This document shows, piece after piece, positions 29,404 to 35,169 of a DNA stretch of 35,169 nt. The notes beneath the pieces are model-generated. The model was not told where the DNA came from. It worked only from the letters and a program-made list of their open reading frames with translations, and searched no databases. The translations under genes and the position numbers were made by a program. Each line of letters begins with the position of its first letter. Position 1 is the stretch's first letter. The DNA is from Bacteroidales bacterium (GTDB taxonomy: Bacteria; Bacteroidota; Bacteroidia; Bacteroidales; UBA932), in contig JAEEIQ010000109.1 of assembly GCA_016281435.1 (NCBI GenBank), forward strand, positions 1 to 35,169. Reading direction: 5' to 3'.

Positions 29404-31563
29404 TTAGTTTGCATTTTGGACTATTGTCCATTCGGTCACTCCGGCCATGTTCACCAGGTTGAGGGCCACAGTAGCGTCGCCGGTGGCATCTATGTAGTAA
29501 ATCCTCAGCTTCGCACGGCCTGTAACGGAAGCTGAACTGTCAATAGCCTTCACATATATATAGTTGGTGACGCTCGGATCAATGGGATTTCGGATGGATG
29601 ACACCCTGGTTACGCCATCGGATTCATAAAGCCAGTTGCCGTTCTCGTCCGTAAAGCCGAAAGCGGAGTCACCCACGAGGGACGCCTGCCAGGAGGCATA
29701 CTTGCCTGCACCCAGCTTGAAGTAGAACTTGCCCATGCGGTTGTTTATATAGACGTTCCCATCGGCATCGGCATAGTCGATGAATGAAGAATCGTACGTG
29801 AGGGCCTGGATTACGCCGTTTATGTTGGCGTTATAATCGAAGGAGTAGTCGTTCAGCTCCCAAGGGCGGGGCACCACGTCGAGATCGAGTTTGTCACCCG
29901 CGATGATAAGGTTGATGGTGTATGCGCGCCCGCCGAGGAAGGGAGTAACTATCTCGCCGCTCAAGGAGACTCCCGCACCATCGTTGGGATCATCATTGAA
30001 GTCTATGGTCGCAGCTCCGGAAGTATGCTCTTCACCCGACTCAACCCATTCCCCATATTCGTAGGTGGGGGCACCGTAAGAAACGCCTCCGCTATTTTCC
30101 ACATAATCGGATTCGCTGAAGTTGTGGGTATTGGAGAATCCGAAATCATTAACGGCTGGAGTATCCACTCGATTGTAATTTCTGAAAGAGTTATTGGTTA
30201 CGGTCTTTCTCTCAGAATAGGTGGCAGTGGCTGTCAAGGAACCCTGACGTGTCTGGACCCTGGGCCTTTCCGCTGCTATCCAGGCAGCATACTGTGAGTT
30301 CATCACATGGTACTTGAGATTCACCTTCACCCTGTCTGCAGCGCTGTCCGGCGTCTTCGGGATGGCGTAAAGGAAATACCCGGACATCATGTCGCGCGGC
30401 TCTTCCTGGATACCGCTGTACGACGCCACGTTCGACTGAATGGTGGCCGGGGGGTCGAAGCGCATGCCCGGAGTGAGGGCGTTGCCCGATACCGGCTCGA
30501 GCACATACTCGGGATTCGTACCGCCGAAAGGCTCAACACCCGTCCATCTCGGGGTATAGGCAGAAGAATTGTCCAGAAGCAGGGTGCCCCTCCGGTTGAA
30601 TCCCTTGAACGAAGCCGATTCAATCAAGTACTTCTTGCCGTCGTAAGTATAGTAATTCTTTGCATGTTCGACCTGGTCGATCTTCTCGGTCCTCGGGGTG
30701 GTACGGGTTCGGGTAAACGTACGCGTACACTCGAATTCGATGTAGTATATGGTAATTCCCCACGAACTCTCAGTCCAGCGGCGAACCTCCGTGACATTCG
30801 AGTTCGTATATGAAACGCTACCGTAAGTAGGCGAACCGTCGGTATAGGTGACAGCCCCGTCAACGGGAGCTCCGTCGGATTCCGAGTGCGTGAAAGAGCG
30901 GCTCACTCCGGGCAGTGTGCCTCGGGCAGCGAAACTTACCTTGGCCGTGGCGTGACGGAAGTGGAAGTCTACCGTACCTTCGGGATCGTAATCATCTTTC
31001 TTTACGTTCTTGTGGGTATTGCCGGATGTATTTGATCCCCAAAGGAGGTCGCGCTGCTTTGAAAGTTCGCTTTCACTGAGATTCTGAGCCACGTAATTGT
31101 CGTACTGTATCGAAGGAACCTTGCCGTCGTAGGAGACAACGCTGTGCCAGTCAGTCCATGGAGCATACGCAAAAAGCGAAAGGTAGTCTCCGGAATAGGT
31201 GGGCCAGAACTCGGCCATCCCCTTATTCTTCCAGGTCGCGTCTTCGTAGGCGAAACGCCTGTTGTTCATTACGAGACCATACTTGGAATACGCCGAAGAA
31301 TCCTTGGCGGCAGAGTACTCTTCTTCTCCCGTATAGAACGCATACACGCCGAAACCCTTAGACTGAAGTCCTGAATTGTCTATATCCGTAATGTCGCCGA
31401 CGGCTCTTGAGATAGCTTCCCATCCTTGAGGCAACACCGCGGTGGCATTGACTTCAATACCGCTTTTATCATATATGACAGTCCTGACGGGCTGCGCCTC
31501 CCTCTGACAAGAAGAAAACACCGCCGCGGCTAGAATCAATCCTATTACCCGTAGAGTCTTCAT
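29404..31563 (-). CDS. Large fimbrillin-family lipoprotein (Mfa-like)
   Basis: 719 aa. Lipobox VFSSC (Cys19); trimming site ISR|AV at Arg53. The fimbrillin signatures are clear: AEFWPTYSGDYLSLFAYAPW (the W-P...S-x-x-A-Y-x-P element) and FHFRHATAKVSFAARG. A long insert rich in Tyr, Thr and Ser separates the two fimbrillin halves (about residues 240-520), and the last part has VVPRPWELNDYSF, the usual closing strand, followed by an additional domain. It is longer than stalk pilins (350-450 aa), so a minor or tip-proximal subunit is likely. The operon continues with gaps of 12 (upstream) and 13 bases. Confidence 0.82.
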   Translation of the reverse strand: MKTLRVIGLILAAAVFSSCQREAQPVRTVIYDKSGIEVNATAVLPQGWEAISRAVGDITDIDNSGLQSKGFGVYAFYTGEEEYSAAKDSSAYSKYGLVMNNRRFAYEDATWKNKGMAEFWPTYSGDYLSLFAYAPWTDWHSVVSYDGKVPSIQYDNYVAQNLSESELSKQRDLLWGSNTSGNTHKNVKKDDYDPEGTVDFHFRHATAKVSFAARGTLPGVSRSFTHSESDGAPVDGAVTYTDGSPTYGSVSYTNSNVTEVRRWTESSWGITIYYIEFECTRTFTRTRTTPRTEKIDQVEHAKNYYTYDGKKYLIESASFKGFNRRGTLLLDNSSAYTPRWTGVEPFGGTNPEYVLEPVSGNALTPGMRFDPPATIQSNVASYSGIQEEPRDMMSGYFLYAIPKTPDSAADRVKVNLKYHVMNSQYAAWIAAERPRVQTRQGSLTATATYSERKTVTNNSFRNYNRVDTPAVNDFGFSNTHNFSESDYVENSGGVSYGAPTYEYGEWVESGEEHTSGAATIDFNDDPNDGAGVSLSGEIVTPFLGGRAYTINLIIAGDKLDLDVVPRPWELNDYSFDYNANINGVIQALTYDSSFIDYADADGNVYINNRMGKFYFKLGAGKYASWQASLVGDSAFGFTDENGNWLYESDGVTRVSSIRNPIDPSVTNYIYVKAIDSSASVTGRAKLRIYYIDATGDATVALNLVNMAGVTEWTIVQNAN

Positions 31564-31575
31564 AAGCGCTCTGCA

Positions 31576-32838
31576 TTAATTGTCCATTATGACGTCTTCG
31601 CCTGAATCAAGCCAGGGCTCCACGTCAACAGAGACCTTAATCTGCTTGAGGTCGAGGGAAATGTTGTAAATATAAATCTTTCCGGCCTCCCAACCATACA
31701 CGGTATTTGTCGTCAGAGGGGCGGATAGGGTGTTGTTCTCGTAAGCGTAGTATTCACCGCCGGAATTGCCATCCACGGGCCCTTTCCTGCGCCTGACGTC
31801 GAAATTCACTTCGATCTTAGCATCGAGACGGAAATCGTGGGGTATCATCAGCAGGAAATTTTCCACGTCCCAGTTCCCGGAATCGAAGCAGACATTGGCC
31901 CGCACTCCGGAAGAGAGATCGGGGCGGCGGTTCACCAAAGAACCGGCGGGCCAGGTAGGAGTGACCGGGGTACGACCGGTGGAAGTGGTTCTGGAGAAAT
32001 CCGGAACGGGAATGCACTGCCCATAAACCGGCACGCCGCTGAAGATGATGTACTTGATATCCACGTCCAGATACTCATTCCCTGCCTTGTCGAAATCCAC
32101 GGTCTTCACGCGTATCTGGCTGAGTGCATGGTGGAAGAAGAATTTCACCGTGCCGACATTGTCGGTGACGCTTGTCTCGGTCCCGATCGTGAGGCCCTGG
32201 GTATGGTCCGAATCCCACAGCGCCTTGCTCTGCTCAAGACAGAGGTCGGATACGCAGAAATCAATCTGCTCCTTGGAATCTTCAGGCACCACGTAGTAGA
32301 AGCCCACCATTCCTTCCCGCTTCGACTGGCTGTCAAGGAAGGGCTCCACGATGGTGTTGGTGGTTGCGCTGCCACTGGTATTGAGAGCGTTCCAGGGGTA
32401 GTATGCTATGAAGGACATGCGGTCCAGCGTATTCTTGGGCCAAAATCGGTTGTTCGCATAGTCATAGGAATAGCGGCCGGCTCCCAAGCTGGCAATCGTG
32501 ACCTGTTCGTTGTAGAAGAGGTTCGGGGCGTTGTACACTCCGGTGCCGTGCTTCCACACACCTTGACTGCCGCTCTCCTGGGGATGGAAATATCCGAACA
32601 CTCCCATTGACGTGCCATCATTCAGATGCCTGACAGTCCCGGTAGCCGTGGGATCACCGATAAAGAAGTCGGAATCAGCCCTGGTTCCTACCGCACGGTT
32701 CGAGTACCAGCAAAAATCCACAGGAGACGCGGACTTCTCGTACCCGAATTCGGAATCATATTCGACATCCGTCTCCACCATGACACAGGAGGAGAACGCC
32801 AGAGACATGAGAGTGAATATGAACAGTTTCTTCATCAT
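31576..32838 (-). CDS. Fimbrillin-family lipoprotein
   Basis: 420 aa from the first of two adjacent ATGs; the second (32835) overlaps the preceding gene's TGA as ATGA, so translation is probably coupled. Lipobox LAFSSC (Cys18), trimming site GTR|AD at Arg53. Mfa-like_1 signatures: NRFWPKNTLDRMSFIAYYPW and FFHHALSQIRVKTVDF, and the closing VDVEPWLDSGEDVIMDN. Size is within the stalk/minor pilin range. With its neighbour at 32835-33974 it forms a pair of paralogues between the probable stalk pilin and the large tip-like proteins. Confidence 0.87.
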   Translation of the reverse strand: MMKKLFIFTLMSLAFSSCVMVETDVEYDSEFGYEKSASPVDFCWYSNRAVGTRADSDFFIGDPTATGTVRHLNDGTSMGVFGYFHPQESGSQGVWKHGTGVYNAPNLFYNEQVTIASLGAGRYSYDYANNRFWPKNTLDRMSFIAYYPWNALNTSGSATTNTIVEPFLDSQSKREGMVGFYYVVPEDSKEQIDFCVSDLCLEQSKALWDSDHTQGLTIGTETSVTDNVGTVKFFFHHALSQIRVKTVDFDKAGNEYLDVDIKYIIFSGVPVYGQCIPVPDFSRTTSTGRTPVTPTWPAGSLVNRRPDLSSGVRANVCFDSGNWDVENFLLMIPHDFRLDAKIEVNFDVRRRKGPVDGNSGGEYYAYENNTLSAPLTTNTVYGWEAGKIYIYNISLDLKQIKVSVDVEPWLDSGEDVIMDN

Positions 32839-33974
32839 GGCTGCGGTACTGAAATGTTATCGTTGCCCATGATCCAGTCATCCGATGATTCAACAACCTC
32901 TTCGAACTCGATGCGGTCGAAACCGGCCCGGATCTTATAGATGTAATGCTTGCCCGATCTCCAAGCCGTGATGCCGGCGGAACCAAGACCATCCTCGTTC
33001 TTCGCCGATGTCAGGGCAGCACTGCCGCTGTTACCCTTGAACACAATATCCTCGGGATGATTCGGATCAGAAGAATCGAAGGTGATGTCATAATTGATCG
33101 TAAGGACGGGATTGCTGACAGTCAGGTCCTGCGGAATCATCAGCAGACGGCAGACAGTCGAACTCTCGACTGTGACATCCGATATGCTGAAATCATCCAG
33201 CCCGCCCTGAGAAGCCCATGTAAGATTCGTCACGTCCGTGCACACTCCGTTCCAGTAAAGATTCGAGATATCCATGGCATTGATGACGGCTCCTGTACCT
33301 TCGATGATTTGGAACTCCACGAGCGCGAGAGCGTGGCGGAAGTTCAGGTTGACGGTGCCGGGGGTGGGTGCGCAGTTGTCGAAGGTCTTGTCCGTGTTGG
33401 AGAAGGAGTCGAACAGCAGGTCACGCTGCTGCGCGGGGTCCATGGAGACGGTGTAGCTCACCTTCGGGAGACCGACGGAGGTCTTCGAGTACGGAGTCGT
33501 GCCGTCGCTTTCGAAGAGCTTCAGATCGCCTGTGTTGCCGGAGACATAGGCACTGTAAGGATAGTAGGCCCAGAAGCTGATACGGTTCTCGTCGTTGGCG
33601 GGCCAGTAGCGCAGCGGAGTGTAGGAGTAGTTGGTGCCGTCGAAGTCAACCTGCTGGTTGAACATGTATTCGGGCTTCCAGCCGCCGGCGCTCCAAAGGG
33701 CGGGAGTACCGCTGCCGATCACTCCTTCCTGGTAGAACGCGAACACGCCGAAACTGCTGCTGTCGGGAAGGACGGTCTGGCCAACGGGGACAAAGCTGCC
33801 GTCAGCGCGCGTAGCCTGCACGGAGCTTCCGGAGGTCGCGGCATAGCTGCGGAAATCTATGGGGACGTAGGTCGTATAGGTCTCTATCTCGAAGCAGCCG
33901 GACAGGGCAAGGCAGGCCGCAGCCAGCGCGGAGAGCACCGTCAGCTTACTGAGTATTTTGTTTTTGCCTGCCAT
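32835..33974 (-). CDS. Fimbrillin-family lipoprotein
   Basis: 379 aa. A longer-than-usual N-terminus (MAGKNKILSK) precedes the signal helix; lipobox LALSGC (Cys27), trimming site ATR|AD at Arg56. Signatures LRYWPANDENRISFWAYYPY and NLNFRHALALVEFQIIEG identify Mfa-like_1 fimbrillins. It follows the probable major pilin after 68 bases that contain a GC-rich hairpin, and it overlaps the next gene by four bases. It could be the membrane anchor (Mfa2-like role) or a minor pilin; sequence alone does not decide. Confidence 0.87.
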   Translation of the reverse strand: MAGKNKILSKLTVLSALAAACLALSGCFEIETYTTYVPIDFRSYAATSGSSVQATRADGSFVPVGQTVLPDSSSFGVFAFYQEGVIGSGTPALWSAGGWKPEYMFNQQVDFDGTNYSYTPLRYWPANDENRISFWAYYPYSAYVSGNTGDLKLFESDGTTPYSKTSVGLPKVSYTVSMDPAQQRDLLFDSFSNTDKTFDNCAPTPGTVNLNFRHALALVEFQIIEGTGAVINAMDISNLYWNGVCTDVTNLTWASQGGLDDFSISDVTVESSTVCRLLMIPQDLTVSNPVLTINYDITFDSSDPNHPEDIVFKGNSGSAALTSAKNEDGLGSAGITAWRSGKHYIYKIRAGFDRIEFEEVVESSDDWIMGNDNISVPQP

Positions 33975-34000
33975 AGCGGTAATTGTTTGTTGTTTTGGGA

Positions 34001-34028
34001 CCCTGGCGGGCGGTCAGGCCCGCCAAGG
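34001..34028 (-). promoter_or_regulatory. GC-rich intercistronic hairpin after the pilin gene
   Basis: TGGCGGGC (34004-34011), 6-base loop, GCCCGCCA (34018-34025), extended by two more G-C pairs. It lies between the stop of the first pilin gene and the next start, without a T run. Such hairpins commonly protect the 3' end of an abundant upstream message or reduce downstream expression. Confidence 0.55.
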
Positions 34029-34042
34029 CAATAAGGGTTTGA

Positions 34043-35167
34043 TTACTGAACGTTGAAGTAACCGTTGGTCTCTGCATCCCAGTTGGCGACAGTAGCCGTG
34101 AAGAGGATGGGCCTCGGGCCGATCGTCAGCGTGTAGGTGATGGAGGCGTTCTTCGCCCAGTCAAGATCCATGGCAGCCTCAGGAGCGGTGATGTTGTCAG
34201 TGGTCTTGAGGTCATTCTTGAAGTAGAGGGTCTTGCTGTTGTGGGTTGTCTTACCGTCGGTGGTCATATCCCACTCAACAACAAGGTACTGGGGATTGGT
34301 GCCGTCCTTGTCAACCATGGCCTGGGGAACCATCAGGAAGATGTCGGCGGCTGCGTTGGTCGCAGGAGCGGCGGTGGCGGTCAACTGGAAGTTGTTGATG
34401 TCCGCACCGTTCACGAACACCTCGTAGGGAGAGGCGGAAGGAGTGCCCTGAGCGCTCCAGGTGGTCGTCGTGGCGGAACCGTCAAACGCGGAGGTCAGGG
34501 TTCCGGTGGTCTTCGCATTGTAGATCTTCACGTCGGTGACCTTGATGACAGTGCCGTTGTCGACAACATCCTGGGTGGTCTTGAACTTGAACTGGACCCT
34601 GGTCAGCATGTGCCTGAAGACGAAGGGAACGGTTCCCTGGGTCGGAGTGCAGTTCTCGTACGTCTTGTCCTTGACAACGTCGGCGACCATGAAGTCGACC
34701 ATGTTGGCAGCTGCAGCAGCAGCGGTAAAGCTGTAAGCTCCGAGTCCGGCCGCAGGAGCGGTGATGCCGGTGGCGTTGGAAGGATAGTAGGCGCCGAAGC
34801 TCAGCCAGTCGGGAGTGTCACCGCTGGGCCAGTAACGCTTGCCGTCAGGATATGCATTCGCATTTCCGTCGCTGTCGCCACCGGTCTTATAGTTGACGGT
34901 GTACCAGTCACTGAAGAAAGCAGTACCGTTCGAGCCGGTGAAGCTCGTTCCGTTTGCAGTGTACCAGCCCCAGACGTCGAAGTCGGCGCCGTTGATCAGG
35001 GTCGTGCTCGCCGCATAGTTCGCGGCGGCTGCCCTGCTCAAAGCTTTGGGGGCATAGTTGGAGAAGGTGATGACATTGGCGCCATCGTTCACCTTGTAGG
35101 TCTCGACCTTCGCGCATCCGGCGAGGGTCAGGGCAGCTGCTGCTGCCAGAATCATGTACTTTTTCAT
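34043..35167 (-). CDS. Probable major (stalk) fimbrillin
   Basis: 374 aa, first fimbrial gene in the window, its start codon two bases from the window's end, so its promoter is not visible. Lipobox LTLAGC (Cys18). LSR|AAA at Arg45 matches the place where Arg-specific proteases trim FimA/Mfa1 precursors before donor-strand polymerisation. Signatures KRYWPSGDTPDWLSFGAYYP and FVFRHMLTRVQFKFK; the C-terminus FTATVANWDAETNGYF has the expected final strand. Its low-complexity Ala/Thr-rich composition, size and leading position, and the hairpin behind it, suggest that it is the abundant shaft subunit. Confidence 0.85.
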   Translation of the reverse strand: MKKYMILAAAAALTLAGCAKVETYKVNDGANVITFSNYAPKALSRAAAANYAASTTLINGADFDVWGWYTANGTSFTGSNGTAFFSDWYTVNYKTGGDSDGNANAYPDGKRYWPSGDTPDWLSFGAYYPSNATGITAPAAGLGAYSFTAAAAAANMVDFMVADVVKDKTYENCTPTQGTVPFVFRHMLTRVQFKFKTTQDVVDNGTVIKVTDVKIYNAKTTGTLTSAFDGSATTTTWSAQGTPSASPYEVFVNGADINNFQLTATAAPATNAAADIFLMVPQAMVDKDGTNPQYLVVEWDMTTDGKTTHNSKTLYFKNDLKTTDNITAPEAAMDLDWAKNASITYTLTIGPRPILFTATVANWDAETNGYFNVQ

Positions 35168-35169
35168 AA

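Overview
The window looks like chromosomal DNA from an uncultured, GC-rich member of the order Bacteroidales. Promoters fit the Bacteroidota pattern (TTTG or TTG, 19-21 bases, TAnnTTTG). Shine-Dalgarno sites are absent. The gene content includes Mfa-like fimbrillins, an OMP_b-brl_3 barrel, a DUF1080 lipoprotein, a GH78 enzyme, a C69 dipeptidase and a TrpB preceded by a Trp attenuator. The genus cannot be told from this sequence alone; a gut lineage is an inference.

Layout. 1-6.7 kb: a minus-strand pair of exported hydrolases (C69 dipeptidase, then alkaline phosphatase), a divergent small exported protein plus pheS, and a minus-strand pair made of a sialidase-fold protein and a DUF5009-type membrane acyltransferase. 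6.7-9.3 kb is a gene-poor, repeat-rich island: a promoter, a strongly folded RNA, tRNA-Gly(GCC), a long palindrome, a 39-aa small ORF, and a REP-associated tyrosine transposase (RAYT) bracketed by two 153-bp, 98% identical palindromic elements. 9.3-16.2 kb: lysA (with degenerate tandem copies of its own 3' end behind it), divergent pspC plus an outer-membrane barrel receptor, a Trp leader peptide/attenuator with trpB, 850 bp of repeats and palindromes, and a DUF1080 lipoprotein. 16.3-23.3 kb: a VWA lipoprotein, an alpha-L-rhamnosidase divergent from aroC across a perfectly palindromic double promoter, an Omp85-type barrel and a small outer-membrane protein. 23.4-35.2 kb: a candidate small RNA, then a six-gene minus-strand operon of Mfa/FimA-type fimbrillin lipoproteins, read from a probable stalk pilin to very large tip-like adhesins.

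How the parts work together. The fimbrial operon appears to encode a complete type V (Mfa/FimA-like) pilus. Every member has a lipobox and an Arg-Ala or Arg-Ser site at residues 45-61, as expected for lipoprotein export followed by Arg-specific trimming. The scattered glycan enzymes (GH78, DUF1080, sialidase fold, acyltransferase) fit a glycan-feeding bacterium but do not form a PUL: no SusC/SusD pair is present.

Most notable: (1) a 24-codon leader ORF with three tandem Trp codons and mutually exclusive terminator/antiterminator helices before trpB; (2) a structured RNA motif seen twice (6.75 kb and 23.4 kb), with the same 5'-side GGGAAGGCGG bulge and a promoter placed to start transcription at its first helix; (3) the RAYT with twin 153-bp elements; (4) several unexplained intergenic repeat families. 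All assignments come from reading the sequence; no database search was run.
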